Source of the DNA: Micromussa lordhowensis
Lineage: Eukaryota; Cnidaria; Anthozoa; Scleractinia; Lobophylliidae
Length of the DNA: 64,000 nt
Direction: 5' to 3'
Assembly: GCA_964020085.1 (NCBI GenBank)
Contig: OZ026597.1
Span: 27,353,448-27,417,447, forward strand
In this document: in pieces, positions 12,301-22,800 of the stretch
Layout of the letters: the number at the start of each line of letters is the position of its first letter
Numbering within the stretch: the first letter of the stretch is position 1
Notes under the pieces: generated by a model
Told to the model about the DNA's origin: nothing
Databases searched by the model: none
The model's input: the letters and a program-made list of their open reading frames with translations, nothing else
Position numbers and translations under genes: made by a program

Positions 12301-15300
12301 GTAATCGTTAAACGCGGCAATTTGTCACGCAGCCACTTCTCGTGACAACCCATTGACAGCTATCAGAGATAATTAATGCAAAGGAACGTTTTTCATTTGT
12401 AACTTTTGCATAGAATCAATCTTTTTTCATATAATTTTTTTAAATGAAAGATCGTAATAAGATCTAAGTGAAAAACAATTTTTTTGAAAAATGGTCAATT
12501 TTGGGGTATACTGATACCTTAACTAGTCACTTTGTTTGTTTGATGTCATTTTGAATGTCAGGAGTGTTGGGCAAGTGCAGATCATCCCATCATCTGTGTA
12601 TCAGAATAGCAGGGCTTCTGACAGGTTGCAGAAAAAAAGGTCAAATTTTACGGGATTTTCAGAGACAAATTCACGGAGAAAAAAAACAGCCGCAACATTA
12701 ATCTAAGAACGCCAGGTAGTTTTGGGATGTTGTTTACTAATGCAATGGCAAAATTTCAAGCTAAATTTGTAGATTTCAAATATGTTGTACCGACAATTGT
12801 ACAGTATTTTGTGAAATTTGTAGCGAATTTTGCAATATTTTCCTTTTTTGTGAATTGAAATTTGTGGCTCCAACACTGCACAAAATTTCAGAAGCCCTGG
12901 AATAGGCTGCCATGTTCTAACTTAGATTCCTTTTAATGTTATTCAAGGTGATAATTGTGATCTCAACATCATTTCTCGGAGCTTTCTGGAGCATCAATGG
13001 GATTGATTACTACTTGGAGAACAGCAAAGCCCTTTACTATTCAGTCAACATTTTGCATGGTATGTGAACAAATCTATAAGAAGTTATAAAAGAAAGGACA
13101 GGGGCACCCAATGAGGATGTAGTTCAAAACCACTTAACATAGCATTGTTGAACGTATTTTAGTATTTAAACGGTAGATATAGGCATATTTTTATCCCCTA
13201 AAAACTTTTTATCTGTTCGGATTTCCTTTCCTAGATCCGAAAATTATAGTGATCAATCTTACCTCTTCGAAAATTTCAGCCAGGAAAAGGCTCCCAAAAA
13301 TTCTAGGTGGCCTTTTTTAGGGTAAATATCCGTTTAAAATGGGTAATTATACCATTTTGTAGATGTTCGAAAATCCTAGGAGAGGCAGGAAAGCAAGAAA
13401 TTTTACAACAAATGTTCCGAAAATTCTAGTTCTTAAATCGTCTTCCGAACAGATATTTTCCCGAAAATATCCGTTGGGTGCCCCTGAAGAAGGCATGATT
13501 TGAAATCATTATAAGGTCCTATTTGAAGTTATCAAATTTGTGCATACGTTTATATCACTTGAATTTAATCTCCTTGAGTTGCATACTCCTGAGAAAGACG
13601 TCTGAATCTATAGATAAGCAGCTAATGCCATCCTGTGATGTTACTGAGCGTGTAAAAAGGCAATCCAGCTTTTAATTTCTTACGCGAACATCATAAACAA
13701 AAGACATGCACAAGTTTTTTCACGGACAGTTGTTGTTTTCTGGCATGACATAAACTATTTATATATACATAAAAAAGGTCAGCTCAAGTTCAGTGTCCAT
13801 TGCAATCAAGAAATCATCAGTTGATTTAACTTCTTGAGTGCTTATATGACGTACTCAGTACGTCATGATTTTTTCCCCTCAGAAGCCTATATGATGTCCT
13901 AAGTAGATCAAAATTTTAAGAGATCAAGTCAAACTCTTGGCACACTGGAAACAACTTTTATCGACACCCGAGTTTCGTAGGAGGTTTTTCAAGAGACTGT
14001 TTATTTCCCATTGCTGTGACGTGATATGGGTATCAAATTATGTCAAATTTATGACTTTTCAGAAACTGATTACATGTCTATAGTTTACGTGATTTGAAGT
14101 TTTTTGCTAGACACCTATTTTCAGTGAAAATGGTGTGGCACACAGTGTACACAATGGTCTGGCTGTCTAGAGGTTAATAACAAACAAAATAGTTTGCTAT
14201 TAGTTAAACACCTAAGAGGTTCAATAATAATATTGTACTACAGTTTATTCAGTAGAAGAGTAGATTCAGGCATTGATGTATTTACAGAGGTTCATATTTT
14301 TATGACAAATGCCTGGTTAAAGATGTAGAGGAACTTGTATTGTGTTTCTGTTTTGTAGCACAGATTTCTTTAATAAATTATATGTTTGTAGGGCATTATA
14401 GCAAGTCCATGTTGCCTCACTGCTGGTACACATGGTTGGTTGTGTCACTCATTCCAGTCATGTTCATTGCTGGCATGGTGGTGCAGTTTCTCAAGACTGG
14501 AAAAGACCATGATCATAGAGAAGGTGAGAAGCCACAGATACACATAGACAGGAAATCAGACATTCATACATTTAGACAGACAGACGGCAACCGCAATGAT
14601 TGACACCCAGAAAAAATATGCAGAGTAAGACACCGATAGGCAAAAAGAACCGGGTGAATAACAGAAAAAAAAACAGTTTATGTAGAAAGAGACAGAGAGA
14701 TGGAAAGAAAGGTGTCAGTTATTTAGTAAGGTAGTTAGTTAAAGTTAGTTAATTCATCGTCATCATCTCCTTTCAGCAGGAGGCACATAAGACCGTCATC
14801 TTCTCAAAGCAACACTTTCTGTTCTGCATACCCACCTTAGCTACATCTCAGCTCTACCACCATGTCTTATTTCCCTCTTTAATAATAGTAAAAGAACATT
14901 ACATGGCCTCTTGGAGACACAAAATTTCTCTTCTCGTGTCGAAAAAATATTTCACTCGATCTCTGTGCTCACTGGTGAAATATTTTTTTCGACATGAGGG
15001 AACGACTTTTTCAACACTCAAAGATAAATTTCAGATCTTTGAGTCTTTGAGCAGCCATGTAATATCCTCTATTTGCCAACCCACTTATTTTGTTTTTGAT
15101 GTTTTCTGTGACAGCTTATGGAAAAGGCCCAACTGTTCACCATATTGCAACTCCTATGAGAGATATCTCAGACCAGGTAAAAAAATAATACTCTTCTGTT
15201 ATTTACAATAAAAGAAGCAAAATAGTCAACACAAGTCAGAAGCCCAATCAATCAACAGAGATTAAAATTGTTTCATCTTATTATGTTCCATCATAAAACT

Positions 15301-16188
15301 CACTCATCTCACTATAGTGAGGTGTACTATTGTAGTGAGATGCTGGTAGTGCAAGATAACAATGTTTAAATTTATGGCGAAATAAAATGTTAGTAAACCA
15401 AACCCTCATGTGATGAAGGTTTTTTCCCATTGCAAATCCATTTTAACAGGGTTAATCGCCCCATCTCTTGGCACTTCTTTCAGTCAGGTCCCATTAGATT
15501 ACCGTATGGCACTAAATTTTTGCAGGAGTTTATTTTTTTGAATCTTCCATTTTTTTGTACTTTGTGGGAACTAATTTTTTGTGATTGTGAGATACTGGTT
15601 TTTATTGCTGGGTACTAACTTTCGTGATTTTCGAAAAGTCGTGTCAACTGAAATCACAACATAACAAGTGAAACAGAATGGAGAAAGTAAAACACAGTAA
15701 TCAGTGTCACTCTATTACAATTGTGTAGAATTGTAGAATGCTCTTCTCAGTGGGTACCCTCATATGATCCTCTCCTGGGGAGAGGAGTAGCTACAACACT
15801 TCCACTTAATGTTACAGAAATTTGAGATATGCAGTAGCTTTGCTTAGCAACTAATCTGACAGGGCTTATTTTCTAATATTTGTTGTTGGGAATCTATGAC
15901 TAGTAATAAATTAATTATAGAGTACAGTAGTGCATCTAGCGAAACCCCCCTCCCCCTATTGCTGAAGGTACGTAAGGTCTGATGGGCTGGAAAATTTTTG
16001 GGTCTCCACAAGCGCATTGATTGAAAGCGAAAAATGGCCAGAAAAGTTTTGGTATCTCCTTGTAAAGGGGTCTTATATCAATCACAGTAGGGCATCAATA
16101 GAATACTGTCTTGAGGTTTATGATTGAAGTTCTAATTTGGATTGTTTTTTCTTTTCTTCAGCAACCCATTTTGACAGACTATGACTAG
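6314..16188 (+). CDS. TMEM198: Transmembrane protein 198 (TMEM198) orthologue
   Basis: Eight coding exons: 6314-6437, 9282-9409, 10149-10233, 10564-10712, 12948-13059, 14392-14523, 15115-15176, 16162-16188. All have GT-AG borders and matching phases, giving 272 residues. The extracellular-like start is followed by about seven hydrophobic segments (roughly 22-41, 45-66, 86-106, 107-127, 138-158, 163-180, 211-233). Diagnostic TMEM198/DUF4203 features are the CFYGYRLFKFILFLTGF junction, the Gly-rich SAGVGLIAGLLTLCLF segment, GATMGWFIG, and a late STSFLGAFWSINGIDYY. A short His/Asp-rich cytosolic tail ends QPILTDYD. Vertebrate TMEM198 promotes LRP6 phosphorylation in Wnt signalling; that role is carried over from the family. 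The human protein is longer (about 360 aa), mostly in the tail. The start is the only ATG in frame upstream of segment 1. Confidence 0.9.
6748..7330. mobile_element. Inverted-repeat element with AGGATGATCCTAG modules
   Basis: Left end gggccgtttacatgg at 6748 and right end catgtaaatgggccc ending at 7329 are inverted. Both are followed inwards by gaggatgatcctaRtgctaggatcatcc, itself palindromic. A third, internal end at about 6880-6943 (ggatgatcctacctccatgtaaacg) means two elements are nested, or a short copy spans 6748-6943. Located in TMEM198 intron 1. Confidence 0.75.
7335..8039. other. Intron 1 sequence without recognised element
   Basis: AT-rich intron sequence of TMEM198. Several short ORFs overlap in different frames around 7580-7980 with no consistent coding signal. 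It adjoins a LINE remnant downstream and may be part of the same degraded insertion. Confidence 0.35.
8040..8500 (+). pseudogene. Degraded LINE fragment (2A-like motif and endonuclease start)
   Basis: Around 8082-8105 a frame reads DISPNPGR, resembling the NPGP-type motif common near the N-terminus of some animal non-LTR elements, with the last Pro changed. From about 8235 another frame reads DFDIVCICETWLNQT, typical of the APE-type endonuclease of non-LTR retrotransposons (the ETWL motif). It hits a stop at TTTTAG near 8325 and continues in a shifted frame as GGVLVAVKAGI. The fragment is frameshifted and lacks a reverse transcriptase, so it is a dead insertion in TMEM198 intron 1. Confidence 0.62.
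8700..9281. other. TMEM198 intron 1, remaining sequence
   Basis: No coding exon or clear element was recognised before the acceptor at 9280-9281. Positions about 9080-9180 have repeat-like text (aaccagactgagggggtaacc) but no defined ends. Confidence 0.35.
9663..9808 (+). repeat. Second copy of a dispersed repeat
   Basis: catggtacaaaatcagcc and aaagcaacccatactag match, with substitutions, positions 1789-1960 outside the gene. Non-coding and within TMEM198 intron 2. The class (SINE or DNA remnant) is undetermined. Confidence 0.5.
11654..11957. mobile_element. Nested MITE with TTAAAGGGACACAGTCAGCT termini
   Basis: A 20-bp terminal inverted repeat, ttaaagggacacagtcagct at the left and agctgactgtgtccctttaa at the right, is perfect by eye. 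The 304-bp interior is non-coding. It is nested inside the larger element at 10780-12522. Confidence 0.8.
12175..12231. repeat. Near-perfect 57-bp palindrome
   Basis: cctgcaagcagttggtttct and agaaaccaactgcttgcagg are exact reverse complements around a 17-nt loop, followed by a T-run. A very small foldback inside the 10780-12522 element. Confidence 0.75.
13099..13486. mobile_element. hAT-like MITE (CAGGGGCACCCAA termini)
   Basis: Termini caggggcacccaatgaggat and its near complement atccgttgggtgcccctg start and end with CAG/CTG, as hAT non-autonomous elements do. The flanks (agaaagga and aagaaggc) give only an imperfect 8-bp target duplication. Located in TMEM198 intron 5, non-coding. Confidence 0.65.
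13487..14391. other. TMEM198 intron 5, remaining sequence
   Basis: AT-rich and non-coding. acgtactcagtacgtcat near 13850 is a short palindrome. No element boundaries are clear. It ends at the acceptor TTTGTAG (14391). Confidence 0.35.
14898..15063. mobile_element. Palindromic MITE (ATTACATGGC termini)
   Basis: Inverted ends attacatggc and gccatgtaat enclose a long hairpin (cgaaaaaatatttcac against gtgaaatattttttt). It lies only 51 bp before TMEM198 exon 7. Non-coding. Confidence 0.7.
15177..16161. other. TMEM198 intron 7, nothing recognised
   Basis: 985-bp intron between the donor GTAAAA at 15177 and the acceptor TTCAG ending at 16161. No repeat with definable ends and no coding signal. Confidence 0.45.
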
Positions 16189-16317
16189 TAGTCATGTGGA
16201 GATGAAATATTTGTGTTCAAAACTTAAATGTTGATAGTGGAAAAATGTGTAAGGTGTATTTGCTACACCCTAAAGTTTTTAGTCAAGTAAATGGCGAAGT
16301 TTAGTCTGTGTAACATT

Positions 16318-16410
16318 AATAATAATAATAATAATAATTGGAACTTATATAGCGCATTTTTCATGGTAGGCATGATCAAATGCGCTTTACAATTCTGAGT
16401 GAAATGATTA
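16318..16410 (+). repeat. (AAT)n microsatellite plus 'tatatagcgcattt' tail repeat
   Basis: An (aat)n run leads into ttggaacttatatagcgcat and later aaatgcgctttacaat. This phrase pattern recurs in many marine invertebrate genomes as the conserved tail of retroposons (my recollection of the family, not a search). Probably a retroposon remnant in the TMEM198 3' region. Confidence 0.5.
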
Positions 16411-16612
16411 AAAATATATGAAATTTACAAGCAGTTAAAATTGAAAATAAATAAATGAATAATTAATAATTAAAAGTAAACAAATTTCTGACGGATTAAA
16501 ATATATACTATTTACAAACTAAAAGCTTGTTTAAAAAGATATGTCTTGAGGTGGCACTTAAAACTTGACATTCCAAGCTGTCGGTTGAGTGGCTTAAAAA
16601 TGGTGACCTGAG

Positions 16613-16755
16613 CAGTGGCGGATCTACGGGAGGGCCCCCCTAATTTTTGGGGAAAAAAGAAGAAATGACTGAAGGGAAAATGGCCGCCATGGCAAGCAAA
16701 TCAAGACCGGTTCCCCCCCCCCCCCCCCTTAGCTCAAGGTCTGGATCCGCCACTG
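16613..16755. mobile_element. hAT-like MITE (CAGTGGCGGATC termini)
   Basis: Starts cagtggcggatct and ends ggatccgccactg. The flanks share CTGAG directly outside both ends, a possible short target duplication. The interior has G and C homopolymer runs, including about sixteen C at 16713. The CAGTGGCGGAT ends are common in animal hAT MITEs. Confidence 0.8.
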
Positions 16756-17112
16756 CTGAGTAAGCTGTCACATACCGTAAGTGAAAATATTACTTTTCTT
16801 TGTGTTTTTGTTGTTTGCAACAGTCCTTGATTTAGATAAATTTCAATGTGTTTGAACTCCAAAGTGAGAAAAATAACACATGAATATAAAATAAAATAGT
16901 TCCAAAACGTTTAAAACATCACATGTTAACACAAGTTTAGATTAAATTTAGTCCTTGGAACACTAAATTAAAAGTTGAATTCCACAATAAACCATGGAAT
17001 CTGAGCTGGTTTCTCCACCATCTTTGTAGTGAAGTACTTTCTTTTTTTTGTACTTGGGCCAGGCTGGTCTCCTTGACCAGCCTGGCCTAAGTGTGGTTGA
17101 CAGGCTGTGCAT

Positions 17113-17208
17113 TAGGCTCAGTCTCCAACTGTGGGTGTTTCTGTGTGCCCATGATCCTCTGCAGAGGGTGAGGAGGACTAAAACACCTACGGCTGGAGAC
17201 TGAGCCTA
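17113..17208. mobile_element. Short palindromic MITE (TAGGCTCAGTCTCCA ends)
   Basis: taggctcagtctcca at the left and tggagactgagccta at the right are inverted, extending inwards to about 28 bp with four mismatches. Total length is 96 bp. Immediately left (about 17057-17087) is another small palindrome, ggccaggctggtctc. Confidence 0.75.
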
Positions 17209-17241
17209 GGTGTGCATGCACTTTCTTGGAAATTGTATTTA

Positions 17242-17401
17242 CAGTGGAATCCCGATTTCTCAAACCTCCAGGGGAAACGCAAATTGGTTCGAGAAATCGG
17301 GGGTAAAATTACAATGTTTGAATGAGGAGAGGGAACGACTTTTGGTTCAAGTTATTGGGAGGTTCGAAAAAATGAGGGTTCGAGAAATTGGAATTCCACT
17401 G
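17242..17401. mobile_element. Tc1/mariner (Tigger/pogo-like) MITE with TA target site
   Basis: A 160-bp element with inverted ends cagtggaatcccgatttct and agaaattggaattccactg, flanked by TA on both sides (17240-17241 and 17402-17403). The CAGTGGAA..TC.CGATT..TCGAACC pattern is that of pogo/Tigger-group termini. No transposase. Confidence 0.82.
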
Positions 17402-17408
17402 TATACCA

Positions 17409-18035
17409 TTTCCTATGCAGTTCATTTGGCCTGACCCATAACTCTAATATAGCCATCTTAACTATTAGGGTTTCAGATCCCTAGATGAAGCCTAAAATAG
17501 GGAAAGCCAACACCTGATTTCCAACTAGAAAGAAAATCATATATCCTATCTCTGGACCAAAATGATCAAAACCCGTACCCCTTATTTTCTTTTAACTTAA
17601 CTCTCCTTACTTATGATAGTGGAGCCAGGTCATTTTTGACTATAAGGGTGGATGTTGGCCCATTCAACAACTATGTGGCAAGGATTGCTTTGCTTGCAAA
17701 GTTTAGAAGGCCTGATTTAGCAAAGAGTTATGAGGTATAGTTGTTACAAACTAATGTTGCATGGTCTGGATGGTGTTCATCTCAGCGGAGAGAAAACATA
17801 ACTGTTCATTTGAAAATACTTACAGGATTTGTTGGAAGTGAGCAACACAGTTTTGTTCTCTTTCAAAAATAATGAAAATATATTCCACTTTAACAATTTT
17901 ACTGTTTGTACATTTCTTGAAACATTTTTCGAGATAGACAGAATTTTATTATTAAATAAGTGAAAATTGAAAGAATAATTCTTAGTAAATAGTCCAACAA
18001 AAATGATGATGATTTTTTCGTCTATCGGTCTTTTC
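17409..18035. other. Intergenic, nothing firm
   Basis: Between the Tigger-like MITE and the next foldback no gene or bounded repeat was recognised. ORFs on the minus strand at 17777-18166 lack coding character. Confidence 0.35.
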
Positions 18036-18115
18036 AACCTTGAGCACAGGCTCGATCTCTCTCCTTGAGGATCGTGGAGAAGGGAGGCAAAGGAGAGAGA
18101 GCCTGGGATCGAGGT
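18036..18115. mobile_element. Small foldback related to the 46235 MITE
   Basis: aacct..caggctcgatctctctcctt and aaggagagagagcctgggatcgagg are inverted. The ends (CAGG/CCTGGGA.CGAGG) resemble the palindromic element at 46235-46298, suggesting one family. Confidence 0.5.
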
Positions 18116-18148
18116 AAGTTGTTTACTTTGTAACACTGCATATGGCAG

Positions 18149-18352
18149 GTGGTCAGGGATAAACACTGGATAATCGTTGGAACAGCTACATCGCTTTACA
18201 AAGTGGATGAAAGGCTATCTGTAGAGTACAGGAAAGCACCAGCCGGGAATGTTATTTTGGACAAAAAAGGTGGATCAATAACTCAACAAAAACAGGGCCA
18301 GCTGCAAGTTCTGGATAAAATATGCAAATATTCAGGGAACTATAAAGAGTAA
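18149..18352 (+). CDS. Unassigned 67-codon ORF, doubtful
   Basis: A frame beginning MVRDKHWIIVGTATSLYKVD has plausible amino-acid composition, and a tggcag acceptor-like motif sits just before it. No partner exon, family or stop context supports a gene. It might be a fragment of a retroelement or lineage-specific exon. Listed only because the intergenic region is otherwise empty. Confidence 0.15.
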   Translation: MVRDKHWIIVGTATSLYKVDERLSVEYRKAPAGNVILDKKGGSITQQKQGQLQVLDKICKYSGNYKE

Positions 18353-18999
18353 TCTAGTGGATAAACCTTCTCATTCACAGTGCAGTGAATCATCGGCGTG
18401 ATGTCAAATAAAGTCACGGTGGAGGCATAAAATGCAAGAGATGGCAGATGTCACGCATGAACGAGGAGTTGTTTCACCCGATAGCGTCCGCGAAGGCTAA
18501 CAACATGTGCATGGACAACATCATACCCCTTTGATCATGTATGATACATCTGTCAGTTTTCAACCATATACACTGTATATAAAGGGTAAGGAGACACTGA
18601 TTCCTCTTTCTTCAAAATCACTGGCTGTCTATAATAAAAGTCAAGAGCGAAAATCTAGTGTCCGCTGCGTGACAAGTCGGCTACCCGGAACTACTTGTTT
18701 TCATGTCGATCTGTGGTTCTCTGTCGTTACTCAATTCGCAAAAAGCGATTTTCTCCCTCAGTGACTTGACTTCGTTCAGTGTATGAAAGGGCAAGGTACG
18801 AAGATGTCGGTAAAATCATAGTTATGGTAAAATATAATGATGACATAGTACGCCACCTTTTGTGACCCTTTTGTGGAGTGGTATTTTTTGTTGTTTACAA
18901 TATGTACAATCGAGCTCTATTGATAAGCTGCTTGGTTAAAAATTAAGAACTGGTTAAAAAAAAACACGAAAATTTCCTCAATTTCTGAGACTACAATTG

Positions 19000-19829
19000 C
19001 CTGATCGATTTGATCGCAAATTCACTTTTGGCGCGCTGGCTATGGGCACGTGACATTATAATAATGACGTGGCTTGTAAGCCCTTTGCTGGGGGTCGATG
19101 AAGAATTCAAAAGGGCGGCCTTCGCTCTACAGCGAGCCGGATGGATTTGTGAAGGAGGGAAGAATCTTTGGGGAATCTTTCGCCGTGCATGGAAACGCAA
19201 GGCCATCCAACAATCCAAAGCTTGCAGAACCCTCTAACGAACCTTATCGAACGGTATGGTCCGGTTATTATTGGGTTCTTGGGCTTGTGAATTGTGATAT
19301 TCGTTCGTGAATAGTTGTGCGTGTCACCGCCAAAAATGGCGTTGGCACTGTAAGATGGCGTTGAAGTGACGCGGACTTTTTTCTCGCTCATGAGAAGGTT
19401 TTTACGTCTTCCAAAGTAGCATAAATTGTGTCTAAAGTTATTCTGCACATTTTTGTGCCATTTTGGAGACTACTTAGGTGAAGTCGAGGGCGAAATTGAC
19501 GAGGTTGTATTGCATCACCTCTAGGCCCAGCTCAGCTTTACAGTCTGGTCTAACTAATGAACATAACTCTGCCGATTCATTGAATGGATTGCGATCAGAG
19601 ACGAGCCCCGAGGGGCTCGGGAAGCGAGTAAGGCGTTTATCACACAAGTACGACGATTTTGAACAACAAACAGTGGTAAATATTACTCTAATCCATTTCG
19701 TTGTTCGTTACCTTCGCTCAAGCAGCGTCTTAGCTTGAATTTATAATTTGATGTTTGGTATAACATGCGAAACCGAAATAAATTCTTCACGGACTGTTGT
19801 TTTGTTCTAAATGTCTTTTGTAGCGAGGA
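19000..19829 (+). promoter_or_regulatory. Promoter and 5' UTR region of the BET gene
   Basis: GC richer than its surroundings, with gggcacgtgaca (E-box), taatgacgtgg, and two YY1-like motifs ccaaaaatggcg (about 19327) and taagatggcg (about 19351), a common housekeeping promoter combination. The coding exon is preceded by an acceptor (cttttgtag, ending 19823), so a non-coding exon must lie upstream. gaagcga|gtaagg gives a likely donor at 19628. The transcription start is inferred to lie in about 19300-19480. Confidence 0.5.
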
Positions 19830-22800
19830 ATGACTCAACCGCCAACAACCGGCCAAGAGCCAAAAGTTTATCGAACTACAAACCAACTCCAGTATTTGTC
19901 GAAAACAATCATGAAGGCGATGTGGAGGCATCCATATTCCTGGCCGTTTCACGAACCTGTGGACGCTGTAAAATTGAATTTGCCGGTTAGTATGCGCTAA
20001 ATTCACACTTAAGTTTTCTGTTCATTCCTTTGCCATACGTTGTTGACTGGAGGTCTTGTGGTTTCGTAGGATTACTACACGATCATAAAACGTCCCATGG
20101 ACATGAGTCAGATCAAGAGAAAGCTAGAAAACCTCGAGTATTCCTGCAGTCAAGAATGTATAGATGACTTTCGCCTAGTGTTCAACAACTGCATCACCTA
20201 TAATAAGCCTGGAGAGGTGAGATTTTAGTTTTCCAACTGTATTTTCGTTTTGTGATTCCCACACCGCAGAAATACAGAAATTGTTTGATATTAAGCTGTA
20301 AAGTCAAGAGGAAATTGAATAGCTTGAATGTATTTTTGACGTGAGTTTTGACAGCATTTGAATTAAATTTGCATTTTTTCTTCGGTGGCGCAAAGCTATT
20401 TCAATCCCTCTATTCTTGAAAGCTTTTATTTACACCCAGGGAGGCACAACTGTAGTTTAGATAATTAAGTAGTATGCCTTTAAAATGAGTGTGCATGAAC
20501 TCATTATTAGCCATTTTTGACTTGAGGAAGTGAACAGGATGCAAAACTACAGGTTGATTTGTAGTGGTCTTGTAAAAACAGAGTGTGATACAACTTCCCA
20601 ATGGTACTTGCAACTGAGTGAAAGTAGCAAATAAAAGAGGAAGTATGTATTCCATTCTCTTGTGATAATGACTGAAATTGACTGACCTGTGGCATGTTGC
20701 TATGGTGTTCTTTAATCAAGAGAACATTCACTAGTTCTTCACATTTGACATTGTTCCTGAGTATGAAGGAATCCAATCAACTACCATACATTAATTATCA
20801 TTTTATTCTTTGAACTCACATGTGAGAGAGTAAGTTTTATAACTATAAAATCCACAGTCAGAACATAATGCCATCAGTTTCCATGGATGCCATGTAAATA
20901 CAATTAGCAGGAATATGTTACAGAGGGTTTCACATAACTTTTGACGAACGGGTTCCGAAGTTTGTTCGGAATTTCCTAAGTTCACTACGAACTTGGCAAT
21001 TTCATTACGTAGTTGTCAATCAAATCAAGAACTTTGAAACAAAGTTGTGAATTTCACGCCGAATTTCGTTGGGAATTTGCGAAGTTCATCGCTATCGAAG
21101 TTTGCGTCATTCGATGTAATTGGTTTGGTAATATAACTACAAATGAATTTAAACAAAGTGAAAACATTTCTCAACCAAGCAAGGCTTATTTTGTGATGTT
21201 TACTTCTGAAATGTAAATTATTTGAGGTACAGAGGGATTCCACATCACAGACGGATGGCGCGACTTGCATCTGGTTTACAGTGGTAATGCAAATACAAAA
21301 GTTCAACAACACGACAGTGAAATATTTTGTCTTTTTCGCGCAATTTCTAGAATGACGTATGTCCTGTAAAAAGGTTTTTTATCTCTGATATATTTAAATG
21401 TAAATGCATGGAAGTTCGCTCTGAAGCTACCCGAGAAAAAACCAACACGACAGAAATTGTAATCTATTTTTAAGCAGGTATCGGATGACATCTGGGAAAA
21501 TTCAGTTGCAACGTATTATAACCCATTTTAAAACTAGTAATTCCTAATCGACGTGACCACAACGTCTAAGGAAATTCCGAGACAATTTCACCGAATGGTG
21601 CGAACTTCTCTTGCAATGAACTTGTCAACTTCCAAAGTTCGGCATGAAATTCACAACTTCATTTCCAAGTTCACAATTTGATTGACAAGTACGTAATGAA
21701 ATTGCCAAGTTCATAGCGAACTTCGGAAATTCCGAACAAACTTCGGAACCCGTTCGTCAAAAGTTATGTGAAACCCTCTGTAATTTTAGTTTTCTAGTTC
21801 AGCATGCATCTCAATTTCCTTGCAAGTTATTACCCTAGTTTTGGAAAACTACATGTCATGTCACATTAATGAAAATCTGTAAGAACTCAACTCTGTGGAG
21901 GGTGAATCCCTATGTTTTGGTTGTGGTGATGAATGAGGGTTCTCAGTAATGCTTGAAAAGCTGTGGCCATACAGGAATGTCCAGTTGCTTTTTTATTACT
22001 GTGTATATGGGTAGATACATTTGCTCTTTGGTTACTGATACTGGTTCATTCAATTTTAAACTTGATACAACCTGTTAAAAAGGACGTAACGAGTCACTGT
22101 CAGTCTTTCTCCTGGATTTTACAATTTGTTGTCATCTAAATTGGGCCAAGGAAAATCCTTTGTCCGACTTATTTATTTTGCACAAATTTTTTTTCTCACA
22201 ACTACACCTTGAAAGTTTCTCCCCAGTATTATCACTTTCTGTCCTTTTCAAACTGCATCAGCAATTTCACAGAATTTTAGGTCAGAAAATAGCCTTTTAT
22301 ATCTATTGAGGCAAGAATCCATTGGACCTTGAAGCAATATAGCATTTGGCTTCATTTGTGATTAAAGTGCATGTGAAAGCAGTGGGAAGACTTCTTGATA
22401 AGGCATCATGCTTTTCCTGCTTGTGCAAGGTGCCATTCTATGTTTTTGCTGTTTCTTTTTGTTAGGCAATGTGCCATTAGTCGTGACAGCACTAATTTAT
22501 CACTGGGTTTTACAGTTAGCAAAAGAAATTTGGCTCCAAAATTACAGTATCTGGCATGGCTTGTCAAAACTGAAAATCCACTGATATTTGGCTTTGTAAC
22601 TACCCCACCAAGGTTGACCTCTGAAAGGTAAGGGGTGGGTGAGATTTAGCAGATGGGGACTGCCATGCCTTCCTTCTCCCATTATTAAGAAAATGGAATG
22701 TTTACGTCATTATATAATTGCCTTTCTTTCATAGGATGTAGTCCTCATGTGCCAGACACTAGAGAAGGTGTTTAACCAGAAACTCGCTACCATGCCAGCT

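Larger units (their letters stand above)
10780..12522. mobile_element. TTAA-flanked DNA element with 23-bp inverted termini
   Basis: The left end ttaaggtatcagtatacccc starts at 10780 and its reverse complement ggggtatactgataccttaa ends at 12522. TTAA at both borders is the target signature of piggyBac-type elements, though it could simply be part of the termini. The 1.74-kb interior has no transposase ORF and carries a nested MITE (11654-11957) and a small palindrome (12175-12231). Located in TMEM198 intron 4. Confidence 0.75.

Noticed and set aside
18991..19448. Overlapping 70-113-codon ORFs on both strands
   Set aside because: They overlap in the GC-richer promoter and 5' UTR region of the BET gene, where stops are rarer. 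No conserved domain.
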